A DNA stretch of 64,000 bases from Dillenia suffruticosa (Eukaryota; Streptophyta; Magnoliopsida; Dilleniales; Dilleniaceae): contig JAVTVX010000019.1 of NCBI GenBank assembly GCA_033439265.1, positions 69,501-133,500 on the forward strand, given 5' to 3'. Each line of letters starts with the position of its first letter. Positions within the stretch are counted from its first letter, which is position 1. A program made the translations under genes and the position numbers. Shown piece after piece: positions 45,830-57,798 of the stretch. A model generated the notes under the pieces. That model was given only the letters and a program-made list of their open reading frames with translations, ran no database searches and was not told the DNA's origin.

Positions 45830-46964
45830 TATATTAATATTTCTCACTTTGTGCTGATGCTTATTGCGTTATATGTATATGACATGTGTGCATGATTGAG
45901 TCAGTTATTTATAACACTATTTTATTGTCATATATTTTCTGATTTGTTGTAATAAATGATATGTCAGGCAGGCGTGATCAACTCTCTCACACGAGTGACC
46001 ACCTCCAACTCTGAGTGAGCGGAGATGAGACGGTTTCTAGTTGTAAGAAGTTTTGAGAGTGGTCCTACTAGAACATAAGTCGCCTTGATATGTATTCCGA
46101 ATGAGGTCATATGCGATATGACCGGCATGGACATACCCACATCCATGTTGTCTATAAATAATCAGATTTGAGATCTCAGATATTACCTGCGACTAGTGAT
46201 ATTTTCTCTGAGATACTCTCTCTGAGATCTATGGATAAAATCTTATGTGTAGACTGAGTCCCATACATATACAGTGTTAGAGAAATCTGACATATGCCCT
46301 TTGAGAGATGGGGGAATAATACTGTAGCACGCGTTTCATACCGTGTGTGATATGACGACCAGGGATAGTGGGAACATCATTTTGAGACATTGATATTATT
46401 TAGATCCCCGTTCCCACTGTTTGAGACCCGAGATCCATTGGGTGGGATCTCTTGTACCCTTATCACTTTCGGCTGTTTCTAGAAGTCTTAGCTCAGTGTC
46501 GCTACTTTAGTCTGTTTACCAATGTGTCGGAAGATAAATTGAGATCTGAGAGATAGGTCTGGGAAAATAGCTGAATTGAGGCTAATAGATTTGAGTTTAG
46601 GAAAAGGAAGACCAATTGACATTGCATCATTGTATTATATTCACCGGTTAGCCTATTATGTCTGTCCATATTGGGATGTAAGCATAATAGTGGATACACA
46701 GTCAAGCATTTATTGGGGATTATTCTCATTGAGGAAAATAGTTCGATGGATGTAATTAGTCTTGGATCTAGGGTGCAGCGAGTTCTTTTGATACTAACGA
46801 TGGCTTTTCGATCGCTCTAACAGGTGCATCGAGAGGTCTTTTCTTGCACGTATACTCGCCAGTCACACGACGCCCAATCCTGTATGAAATTCCAGTAGGG
46901 TGATGTGATCGCATGAGTTATGATCTTGTACGAATATTTAATTTCCTCGTGTGCAAGTGGGAGA
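45830..46964 (+). other. Long conserved 3' non-coding region of the copia family
   Basis: About 1.13 kb between the end of RNase H and the 3' LTR lacks a coherent frame, yet matches 12120-13276 of the other copy along its length. Shared blocks include TGTCAGGCAGGCGTG, CACACGAGTGACCACCT, AACTCTGAGTGAGCGGAGAT and CCCTTTGAGAGATGGGGGAA. Confidence 0.8.
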
Positions 46965-47466
46965 TATTAGTTTAGAATGCCCACGAGGGGCATTTTAGAC
47001 ATTTGCAATAGGGTTAGTGGGGTAACTCCCACTAACCACATATTAACTATTTCCTTGATTCTCTCTACGGTTTGGGGGTTTTCAAAAAGAGGGAGACTAA
47101 CATCTCCTTCCCTTTGTTTTTGGTGGAGACCCCCATTGATGAATTCTTGAGAGCATTCTTGTGAAAAAAAAATATTATTCTCTAGAGAGAATAATATGAG
47201 AGCCAGAGAAAAATTCCGTATAGGGAATTTTTCTGTCACGATGATCGCCGAACTGAGGGTTGCGGCATTGTGATATAGTGGTGGTGATTCGATTATCATC
47301 GTGATCACCATTCCGACAGCAAGATCCGATCGAGGGACGTTCGATTGATCTTTTGGAGACTCTACACATTCGAGGTATTTATACCCTATACCCGATCTAT
47401 ATTTATTTTTCCAAAAATTGTTCGAATGCTTCCACTGCATGTGAATCGAATCAATTAATTCCAACA
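46965..47466 (+). repeat. 3' LTR of copia element
   Basis: The LTR is 502 bp, from TATTAGTTTAGAATGCCC after the GCAAGTGGGAGA tract to AATTAATTCCAACA, followed by the CAATG target duplication. The relative at 13277 begins TGTTGG; both LTRs here begin TATTAG, so the terminal dinucleotide is TA rather than TG. Confidence 0.92.
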
Positions 47467-47471
47467 CAATG

Positions 47472-47520
47472 CTATGCGAAATTGGCCTCGGCCCAACGTG
47501 GTCGCCCAAAGCCAGCAATC
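47472..47520. other. Remnant of pre-insertion DNA between two elements
   Basis: About 50 bases separate the copia target duplication from the chromovirus LTR. The piece is less AT-rich than its surroundings and would have been contiguous with the ARM relic's upstream DNA before the copia insertion; it may be part of that gene's 5' leader or promoter. Confidence 0.5.
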
Positions 47521-47934
47521 TGTAGCAACCCAATTCAAGAAAAGAGCGTTGTCACGACTCAGATGACGAACAGAGTATGAAATAAACAGAAGCGAGAAAT
47601 AGACCAAGTGGAGACATCTGAAATCGGAAAGATGGATAAAATTGCTAAAGGGATTTGAGAGAGAAGCAATAGAAGGACGGAGAGGAAGAAAGAGAGGAAG
47701 AATAGAGAGAAGGATAGAGAGAAGTAGAGAGACATTCGAGAGAGAGATAGAGAGTACCAACAAAACCCAAATCTTGTTATTCCTCCAATCCATTACACCA
47801 TTTGTACACTTCTGATGTTCAATTACTGAGCTAATCCTTACTGATTAACTATCAATCGTTACAATACAAGCCAACTAACTGACAGTTAATTTGGAAACTA
47901 GCTGTTAATTTTGAATTTCACACTAGCCGTTACA
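47521..47934 (-). repeat. 3' LTR of the chromovirus element
   Basis: On the minus strand the LTR begins TGTAACGGCTAGTG directly after the polypurine tract AAAGGGAAGGGTAT (47935-47950) and ends GGGTTGCTACA, giving 414 bp with TG...CA ends. It contains CT-rich stretches (47640-47760). The partner LTR was not found, so the inner end is inferred. Confidence 0.65.
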
Positions 47935-48569
47935 ATACCCTTCCCTTTAAAAGCTTCCTTTTTCTTAAGAATGAAAAGCGGGAAATTGAGTCTTTATGAA
48001 ATCCATATCCTCTCATTTTGATTCTTCTGAACTGAGATTAATCTATCTGATTAACAATTGGTTGACAAGTTTATTTTCTGTCAAAATTACCCATCTCTTC
48101 AACATTGCTCCTGGTTTTAGTATGGCTTGCTTATCTGATCCTATCAGAGGCAAAGTGGGCATAGTCACTTTAGTGGGACTAACCTTCTTTTTAAGTAATG
48201 AGATAAAACACTGGATGAATCTTTGATCCACAACCGTAATCTGTAGGCTACTTTACCTACTCTCACAAATACTGGGGAAGGAGAATTTAGAAAACACCTT
48301 GAAAAGTATTCTAAGATCCATAGACTGTTGCCTTTAGGTTTGAAGCTTCAAATAGGCCATATCACCTCTATTAAACTTCCTTTTTGAGCGATTTTGATCA
48401 GCATCCACTAGATGGTCATGTAGGATCTACAACATAGCTCGTCTGTTCTTGACAAAGTTCATAGTAGCTGGAGTAACTGTGTCCAGATAAGAACCAAGGG
48501 TTATGGTTCTAGGCCGGTATCCATTCAGAGCTTCAAAAGGAGACATTTGTATGCTAGTATGGAAGTTAG

Positions 48570-48629
48570 TATTGCACCACCACTCATACAGGAAGTTAGT
48601 ATTGAACCACCACTCAGTTAAACTTAACC
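48570..48629 (-). repeat. 30-bp tandem duplication in chromovirus integrase
   Basis: AGTTAGTATTGCACCACCAC is followed 30 bases later by AGTTAGTATTGAACCACCAC. The encoded peptide repeats WWFNTNF as WWCNTNF. It is an in-frame 10-codon duplication. Confidence 0.85.
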
Positions 48630-51600
48630 ATTGTAACCAAAGTCTGAGGCTATCTAAAGTCATCCACCTTAGCATTCCTAACATTGATTTAACCTCTCAC
48701 TTTGACCATCAATATGAATAATTCTTGTTAGTGGTTTTATTAGGGATAGCTCTTGATGTACATATTGATTTATTATGCGCCTCTGCATCTAGTATTGGGT
48801 AGACCTCATACAATAGCTGTCTTAACTCTACCATATCTTTTGTTTTATTTCTTCTGGAACAATCACAAACACTTTTTTTTATTATGGATCTACTACCAAA
48901 AATTCAATCTGAATAATTCTTGTCAGAAAAGACTTGTGAATGCATTGTCCCTATCCGAAACAATGAATATGGTAACCAATGCAATTTGAACACATGATCC
49001 ATAAACAGATGAGCTACATTCCTATCAGCATAAAGATATTGTAAAGCTATGAAATAGTCATACCTGGTGAGTCTATCAATGACTACCAAGATGGCGTTAT
49101 AGCCTTGGGACTCAGGTTGTTCTTCAATGAAATCCATGCTTATTTGAGACCAAACTTGTGAAGGGATAGGCAACAGTTGTAACAATCTGGGATACTGGAT
49201 ATTTTTATGTTTATTCCTTTAACAAACATCACACTCCTGCACAAATTTGATTACAATTGTCTTCATTGAAGACCAACAAAATGTAGCTTTCACTCTTTGC
49301 AAAGTAAATTTCTATCCTGAATGTCTTATGGTAGCTGAATTTTGCATCTGCTGGAGTATTTTGTTTCTAAGTTGAGAACCACAACCCACCTAGATTTTCT
49401 TCTTGAATTTCAAAATCCCATCTCGAAATTGGAAGTTTGTCTTATTGTCAGGTTCCAAGATTAGTTGTGTTATCAATGCCCGGCACTCTTCATCTCCTTC
49501 ATAGCTTTGAATGATCTCCTTGAGCCATTGTGGTTGTACTAGAGATATCACCATCACTTCATCATCTTGTGGCTCTTCTGCTAAGAATTCCTTCCTCAAC
49601 AGCACATTAGCTGCCCTATTTTCTATGCCTTTCTTGTATTATATCTCATAATCTAATTCCGATAGCTTGGTGAGCCATTTATGCTTTAATGTATTTGTCA
49701 ATTTCTGCTCCAACAAGTACTTCAAAGTCCGATGATCAGTCATTATGGTGAAGTGGTACCCTACCAGATACTACTTCCATTTTGTTACTGCCATTGCCAC
49801 TACCATTACTTCTCATAAATGGACATCTCCCAACTTCTAGGCCCTAAGGCTTTACTAAAATAGGCAATTAGTAGTCCTTCTTGTATCAAAACAACTCCTC
49901 ATCCTTTAGAACATGCACCAGTTTCCATTACAAATGGTCTGGAGAAATCTAGCAGCCTCATAGCTGGTGTTGTACTCATTGTTGTTTTAAGCTACTGGAA
50001 AGCTTGATCAGTTTCATCACTCCAATGAAAGTTATCTTTCTTAAGAAGATCATTTAAGGACTTGGTTATGAATCCATAATTCTTAACAAATCTTCTATAG
50101 TACCCGGTTAGGCCTAAGAAATTTCTCAAGGCTTTGACAAAAACAAGTACTAAAGACATGAAACATTCAGTCTTCTAAAAGTTCATTTTAACTCCTGAAT
50201 CATATACTATATATATCCTAAATGTTCCACCTGTGATTGTGCAAATGTGCACTTGGAGAGCTTGGCAAACAACTGATGTTGCCTTAATATTAAGATGACT
50301 TCTCTAAGGTTCTAAACATGGATAGAAAGATCAAGACTATATATCAATATGTCATCAAAGAACACCAACACAATCTTTCTAAGGTAGGGTTGGAATATGT
50401 GGTTCAATAAGGATTGAAAAGTTGCAAGAGCATTGGTTAAGCCAAAGGGCATAACCAAGAATTTAAAATGGCCATGATGAGTTTGAAAGGCTATTTTAGC
50501 AGTATCACTAGATTTGACTCTAATTTGGAGATAGTCTGTTTTTAAGTCAACTTTGGAAAACATTTTAGAGCTATGAAGTTCATCTATGTTTGGGATGGGG
50601 TGTCTGTCATTGATGGTAATATTGTTTAGTTATCTATAGACCATACAAAACCTCCATACGTTTTCTTTCTTTTTCACTAGCAGAACTGGAGAAACAAAGG
50701 GACTAGTGCTCGATCTGACAATGCCACTACTCCGTATCTCTTATACCTGCTTCTCAATCTCCATCTTCTGTAAATGACGATATTTATATGGTTAGAGTTT
50801 GAATGGTTGAGTTTCTAGCTTTAAGGGAATGTAATGGTCATTTAATCTTACTGGTGGGATTGAATTTGGTGCAGAAAATTATATCTTCGAACTGTTAAAG
50901 TAATGCATAAATTGGTTTTGACATCTGGTTAAGGTCACTTTTTGAATTCATGGCGAGGGTGACACAACTCTACAGTTTCTGCTTTTTGAACTTCTACGTG
51001 TCTTTTCCCCTCACTAACTTCATCACTGAATGTTTTACTTGGCCCACTAAGATCATTTCACCCTCTTCAGTAGCAAACTTGACTTGTAGCTGTTTAAAAT
51101 CGAAAGTAATAAGACTGAAATTGAACATCCGCATTACTCCCAGAATTATGTCTTATCCTCCTAGACTAATTACCTTCAAACTTTGGTGTTACCGGATATC
51201 TTGCCACCATCTGCAAGAACTACATGTAATGGCTGATTTTCTTTGGCCTGCATCTTCAACTCCTCTGCCAGTGTTTGGTTCAAAAAACTTTTAGAACTAT
51301 ATGTGTTTCGGTTATAGTTATACCATGTAGAATTCCTTGTAGTACAATAATCTTTCTTTTTAAAGAGTTAGAAAGTACACATTGCCAATCTGCTTATCAT
51401 TCTCCTTTGTTTCTTCCAATTCTTGCATTTCTTCATCTTCGGTTGCTATGATTAAGTTCAGATTTATGAACTTACAATGATGCCCTGGAGCATATTTTTC
51501 TTCACAATTTGAAGCAAAGATCATTGAATTTTGTGTATTGGATCTCTTGTGGTGAAATTTTGGGCGTTTCTCTTTGTTAAAATGCGAACTAAATTGATGT

Positions 51601-52200
51601 TTTAGATAAAAAAAAGTAAATATTTTTAATTTTAGAGAGAGAAAATTAAATTTATTTTTTCTACAAAATAAATTTAAAATAATTTAATTTTTAAGAGAAA
51701 ATTATTCTATTTAATTTTAAAAAGAAAATTAATTCTTTTTAATGAGAGAAAACGTAAAACTATTGTCTCTAAAGATTAAAAATATAATAAAAATCGAGAA
51801 AATTAATGTGTATAATTTTAAAAAGAGAAACTTAATTTGGTTTTTTGCGGAGAGAATTTAAACTTGACGTGCTTATAAAGAGAAAATGTAAGATAAAAGT
51901 TGAATTTTTAAAGAGGGGATTAATATTCTTAATTGTAGACATTTTATGTTTAGAAAGAAAATATAACGTAAACTAATTTTTATTTTTTACATAGAGAAGT
52001 TTAATATATTAAGTTTGAGAGAAAATTTATATTTGGTTATAAAAAGAGAATGACACTATTTATTTAAGTTATGGTAGAGTGACATTTACCCATTATTTAA
52101 AATTGGCAATGTAAAAAAAGTTCTTAATGATTTATTCAACAAAATAAATAATAATAATAATAAAAGGATGTTTTGGTCTATAATGCAATGAATGATCGAT
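51601..52200. repeat. AT-rich region with degenerate GAGAAAATTTAA-type repeats
   Basis: Words such as AGAGAGAAAATTAAAT, AAGAGAAAATTATT and AAAGAAAATTAATT recur every 30-60 bases. No gene is seen. An ATA/ATT microsatellite lies at about 52146-52162. Confidence 0.6.
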
Positions 52201-52555
52201 CAAGTCCGAAGTGATGTTTGTGATATTGGTGGTTTAGGGACAGCACATTCGGTATTATTTGCTAACTGGGCAGGGCAAAACCCAGCTGAATAGATAAAGA
52301 ACATATTTGCCTCCATTAACTTTCTTTTTTTTTTTTTTAATTTTATAATATTGTTGAAAATTGTGCTTTTTTTTTGGGCCAAATTCCGCATGAACAACGA
52401 GAAGCACCAGTGTACTCGGAATTTCCAAAGAAAATGGAGACATGTTCCAAAATGGCTCCAAAAAAAAAAAAAAATTTTAAAACAACCCCAACCCAAAAAA
52501 ATTTCCCCAAATAATTCCAATTCGTCGTCTCTTGAAGACGCGACCAACCCAAAGT

Positions 52556-53222
52556 CTAGAGAAAGAGAGAGAGAGAGAGAGAGGGAGGGAGGGAGGGAGA
52601 GGAGTCCGCGGGGGGGGGGGGGGAGGGAGAGAGGGGAGGAGAGCGGCGGGGGAGGGAGGAGCACGGCGGGGGGAAGGAGAGGGAGGGGAGGACCGCGGCG
52701 GGGTACGGAGGGGGGAGGGAGGGAGAGAGAGGGGAGAGGGCCGCGGAGGGGGGAGGGAGAGAGAGAGGGAGGGCCGCGGGGGGGCGGAGGGCCACGGGGG
52801 GCGGAGGGGGCGCCCCCCCCGCGGCCCTCCCTCTCTCTCTCCCTCCCCCCTCCGCTGTGTCTCTCTCCCCGCGGCCCTCCGCCCCCCGCGGCCCTCCGCC
52901 CCCCGCGGCCCTCCCTCTCTCCCTCCCCCCTCTGCTGTGTCTCTCTCCCCGTGGTCCTCCTCCCACCCGAGACCCTCCCTCTCTCTCTCCCTCCCCCCCT
53001 CCGCCCCCCGCGGGGCCTCCCTCTCTCTCTCCCTCCCCCCTCCGCGGCCCTCTCCCCTCCCTCCCCCCTCCGCCCCCCGCGGGCCTCCCTCTCTCTCTCC
53101 CTCCCCCCTCCGCGGCCCTCTCCCCTCTCTCTCTCCCTCCCTCCCCCCTCCGCACCCCGCCGCGGTCCTCCCCTCTCCCCCTGCCGCCCCTCGCTGCGCT
53201 CCTCCCTCCCCCGCCGCTCCTC
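52556..53222. repeat. GC-rich purine/pyrimidine strand-switch tract
   Basis: From 52556 to about 52810 the plus strand is almost all G and A (GGGAGGGAGAGAGAG units with CCGCGG islands and a 14-G run at 52610-52623). From 52811 to 53222 it is almost all C and T, with units such as CCCCGCGGCCCTCC and CTCCCTCCCCCCTCC. The halves are inverted copies of the same minisatellite: 52744-52786 and 52811-52854 form a 43-bp inverted repeat differing by a single C, with a 24-base loop. All long open frames here are low-complexity artefacts of missing stop codons. Confidence 0.93.
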
Positions 53223-53539
53223 TCAATAGTTACGCACAATTATTTATTTATTTATTTTTTGCCCAAAATCTCATATTATTATATCAACATTAAGAAGATG
53301 AGGTTGTACATCATTCTCCCGACATAATTTCTCAAATTTACCTTCAACTTAACATGACCTTAAATTAAGGTGCTTCTTTAACGGTCCAACTTTAATGTCT
53401 TTATTATAAGGCCACTTCTGTTAACAATATTTCATAATTGTGACCAAAACAAAATAGAAAATCTGAAAAACACCTTTGAATAAGCTCAAAATGTCAAAAA
53501 TATAACATAATAGAAATATAATACATCATAATTATTGTG

Positions 53540-56500
53540 ATCCTATAACATTCATCCGTTCACGTAGTCATAAAATACATTGGGTGACAATCCTTTCGTT
53601 AGAGGATCTGTAATCATAAGATTAGGCCTAATTTATTTAATTGACACTCTTTATTTCTGAACTTTTTTAATGATAAAGTATTTTATTTCCATATGCTTAG
53701 TACCCTTTGAATAATTGTCATTTGTTAAAAGAAGACTGTTGCAAAACCATGCTAAATGCTGAAATATGATTCTGCAGCCATAAACCATGAATAGTATCAT
53801 CAAAACATGCTATAAACTCAGATCCATAGTGGAGGTAGCTATGACAGACTGTTTCGCACTTTTCCATGAAGAAATTGCTCTTCATGCTAATAGGAACAAA
53901 TAGCCAAATGTTGATTGTCCGAATCTGAATATCTATTTATTTCAAAATGATTGGATCTTGTAAAAGTAAGCATGTAATCCTTTGTCTCTTGCAAGTATCT
54001 AAGTACTTTCTTTGTAGTTTTCCGGTGATCCATTCCTGGGTTACTTCGATATCTTTCCGGCATTCAAACAGCAAAACTAGTGTATGGCCTGGTACAAGTC
54101 TATGCATACATTAATCTTCCAACATGTGATGCATAAGGAATAATTTTCATTTTCATTGATTCCAATTCATTTTTTGGACATTGCTTGAGGCAAAATTTAT
54201 CCCTTTTCTGAATTGAAACATTCCTTGCTGAATATTTGCCCTTATTAAATTTCTCTAGAATTTTATTAACATAGGATTTTTGAGACAACACCACCATTCT
54301 TTGTCTTCTGTCACGAAATATTTTTATTCCTATTACAAAGGTTGTCTCTTAGAGAGATATTCCTTATTTTCATATAATAAACCAACTAGCAAGCAAAATA
54401 TCATCTACATACAGAATTAGGAAAATAAATGTACTCCCACTAATTTTTAGATATATATACACCGATCAATGGTGTTTTCTTTAAATCCAAAAGACTTATT
54501 GGTATCATTAAAATTAAGATACCATTATTGGGAGATTTGTTTAAATTCGTATGTTGACTTCTTTAACTTGCACATCATGTGTTCCTTGCCCTTACTTGAA
54601 AAACCTTCAAGTTGATCTATATAAAGCTCTTCTTCCAAATTTTCATTAAGAAAAGTAGTTTTAATATTCATTTAATATAATTCCAAATCATAGTGAGCCA
54701 CTAAAGCTATAATGATTCTAAGAGAGTCCTTTGAAACTGATAAAAAAGTCTCTTTGTAATCAATGTCATCCTTTCAAGTAAAACCATCGGCAACAAGTCT
54801 GGATTTATATATTTTAATATTGTCTTTTGAGTCACGCTTAGTTTTAAAGAACCATTTGCACTCAACTCTTTTATATTCTTCAGGCAATTCAACAAGTGTC
54901 CAAACTTGGTTTTGATCCATAGATTTTAATTCTTCTTTCATGGCATTAATCTATTAAGAAGAATCATTACAATTCATGGCTTGAGAAAAAGAAACTGGAT
55001 CATTATCAATACCTAAGTCTTATTTAAACTCTTGTAAATAAACCACACACACATAAAAACATAACAAACCTTCAATGTCTATGAAATCTTCTTAATACTA
55101 TCCCTTGTGGTCAGGTTCATTGTTGGCATTCTCATTATGGAATGGTGGATCATTGATTTGTTATCTTTTATCATTATTAATTTGAACTAAAGTTCTAGGA
55201 AAAAAATTGCAGAAATTTTGGGTAGAAGTATATACTCGCTCACTTCTTGGATATTATTTATTTTGTCACTCCCACTAGTGTCACTATTTTCAATGAACCT
55301 TGCATTTCCAAATTCAACCATTCTTGTACTATGGTTAGGAAAATAAAATCTACACCCCTTGGACTTTTCTAGATATCCAATAAAGTATCCACTTATTGTT
55401 TTAAAATTCAGTTTCTTTTCATGTGAATTATAAATTCTAATTTTCGTCGGACAACCCCAAACACGTAGGTGATTTAACTAGGTTTCCTTCCTCTCCATTG
55501 TTCAAAAGGTGTCATTGGAACTATCTTACTAGGAGCCCTACTAAGTAAATATATAGTGATTCTTAATGCATACATCCACAATGATGAGGGTAAAGATGAA
55601 TGACTTAACATATGCTTAACCATTTCTATTAGTTTAGGGTTACGCCTTTCTACAAAACTATTTTGATGTGGTGTATATGGCATTAAATATTGAACACAAA
55701 TACCATGTCTTCCAAAAAATTTGGCAAATGCACCTGAATATTGTCCTGATTCAAAATATTTTCTATAATATTCACCACTTCTATTTGATTTTACAATTTT
55801 CATTTTTAATCTAATTGCATCTCAACCTTTTTAATATAAACCTCAAGTGCATCAATCGATTTAGACTTTTTATGCAATAAATAAATATAACCATAACAAG
55901 GAAAAATCATTAATAAAGTTAATAAAATATTTTTCTCCATCAAAAGATAGAACACCAAAAGGACCACATATATTAGTATGTATAATTTCAAGAAGTTGTG
56001 TGCTTCTTGTGGCTCCTTTCTTAGTGTATTTTGTTCTATTTTCATTTAATACAATCAACACATATGCCAAGATCAGTAAAATCCAATTTTGGTAGGATTT
56101 CATTCTTTACCAATCTTTACATCCTTTCCTTGGATATATGATCCAAACCTTTATGGCATAAAGTAAGATGAATTTTTATTAATCAAATCATGTTTATTTC
56201 AACATTATGATGCATGGTCATTGAGGTCCTAACAAAAATATTATCAAGTTGAAACTTGTAAAGACTATTACGTAATAATCTTGAACCAATAAGATTATTA
56301 TTTTTGAATAAATTAAAACCTCCCAAAACCAGACTTAAATGAAAAACCCGCTACATCAAGTTTTGTCAAAAAACTAAATTATGGGAAAATGTAGGTACAT
56401 AAAAGGTACAAAACAAATTCAATTAATGTCTGGTATCTAACTTTAATGTCTGGTATTTTTTTCTCCCATGTACACAAAACTTTTGTTTGGCTTTATGGTT

Positions 56501-57798
56501 TGGATCATAAGGAATCCTTGCATTGCATTTGAAATATAAGTGGTAGCACCAGAGTCAATCCACCAAGAATTATGCAGAGCTTCAGTAAGGTTAGAGTCAA
56601 AACATACTAAATCATAATGCTTTCCTTTCTTTTTGAACAAGCTTTATGTTTAAGGAAATCATTCTTTAAGTGTCCCATTTTGTTACAAAAGTGACACTTA
56701 ATACGTTCTCGTGGATAACTTTTGAAGATTCATTCAGTTTTTGCAAATCATTTTTGTTCTTACCACACCCTTTCTTTTGCAAACCTTTTCTGATTCTTGA
56801 TGAATTAAGAGATGAATAGAATGAGTTTTTTGATTCTTTAATCGTGTCTCCTCTTGATCAAGCTTACCGGCCAATTCATTTATGTACCACTTAGTCCAGG
56901 AGGCAAAGAATACCAAAAGGCACTCATCCACAGCCATTCTCAAAGTCCTCGATTTTTCTACTAAATTTATCATCTCAAGGGCATGCTCATGCATAGTACG
57001 CATCCATCATTTTTCATGGTGGTCAATTTACTCATCAATGTACCAGTAAGAGATTTATTAGCAGTTTAAGAGCATTGTTCCACAAAATTCATGAACTCCT
57101 CAGCATTGTCAGTTTTGGAAAAATATCTTTTTTGTTGCTTGTAACACATTAAACTTAATCTATTTGATCTTTCCCAAGCCTTGTGGAAAGATTTTTTATC
57201 ATCACTGCTATCATCAATAATAACAACTGGCTTTTCTACTTGACTTGCCAAATCTAGATTCTGAATACCTAAGTGAGACTAGATTTGCTCAATCCAATCA
57301 GAAAAATTGAGGCCATTAAACACGGAAACTGATGAAGAAAGTAATTGAAGCGAAATATGCACAAGCACTGCAAAAATATATTACTCCTATTTAGACAACA
57401 ATAATCATAAAATATATCGTAGTTCTTTTTTTGGGGTGATACTAAGACATACAAACATACTCAATAATCGGTAACTATATTTACAATAATTTATCTTACT
57501 ATCTTTGGATATAGAAAATAAACCATTTGGATTTGGTTAAACAGATTACCACAATTATATTTGTCAATTATAAGAACAAATTATCATCCTTTGGGATGAT
57601 CCCCAAGTGTCTTATAATAACAAACTTTACTTCACCCATAAACAAGTATATAATACATCTTAATGTCATCTTTAAATATTATAATTTGTGGCTAAATCTT
57701 GAATTGCATTATACTTTTGATTGATTAATCAATAACATTAATCCTAAATGGATGGAAAAACCATGAGTTTTTTTAAATTATTAGCTCTGATAACACAT
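53540..57798 (-). mobile_element. Degraded copia element
   Basis: The minus strand carries a decayed primer site (TGTTATCAGAGC at 57795-57784) after an LTR end CTAACA at 57798. Then come gag (56734-57251), a zinc-knuckle remnant near 56690, protease/GAG-pre traces (56440-56640, DSGATTYISN), integrase (55474-55803, with decayed SDRGGEY-type residues and YTPHQNSFVERRN) and RT (54300-54900, with ILYVDDILLAS near 54400). An RNase-H-side region follows (54100-54297, then to about 53540 including DPLTKGL). The frame is broken repeatedly. LTR outer limits could not be set; the 5' LTR lies above 57798. Confidence 0.8.

Larger units (their letters stand above)
40665..47466 (+). mobile_element. copia retrotransposon with both LTRs and target duplication
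   Basis: The element is bounded by the 5-bp target duplication CAATG (40660-40664 and 47467-47471). Order: 5' LTR, primer site, a long GC-rich leader (to about 41910), gag relic (about 42170-42960, with LLNSMHDNVIP-type remnants and a CYICSRLGDFARECNE zinc knuckle), integrase fragments (about 43440-44090), RT (about 44110-45150), RNase H (about 45270-45800), 1.13 kb of non-coding DNA, polypurine tract GCAAGTGGGAGA, 3' LTR. All coding parts carry stops and frameshifts. The alignable LTR parts differ at roughly 7-8% of positions by eye, so the insertion is not recent. Confidence 0.92.
47521..51600 (-). mobile_element. Degraded chromovirus-type gypsy element
   Basis: Reading the minus strand: a gag zinc knuckle (CEEKYAPGHHCKF) at about 51440-51520, a protease-like region (about 50950-51300), RT (50312-50650, with [25 protein letters not shown] and the palm box FFDD), RNase H (about 49650-50030), and integrase (48430-49600, with the zinc-finger end CDVC and MDFIEEQPESQGYN). 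A chromodomain-like tail follows (about 47990-48230, PLIGSDKQAILKPGAML), then a polypurine tract and 3' LTR. The 5' part is missing; the element dissolves into AT-rich DNA near 51600. Stops and frameshifts show it is inactive. Confidence 0.82.

Noticed and set aside
50950-51294. Plus-strand 114-codon open frame
   Set aside because: It is antisense to the chromovirus protease region and mirrors its codons.
52351-53327. Several overlapping open frames of 150-290 codons on both strands, rich in Gly/Arg/Glu or Pro/Ser/Leu
   Set aside because: They lie in the low-complexity GC tract where stop codons cannot occur; the same bases give long frames in at least five readings, and no domain or homology is recognisable.
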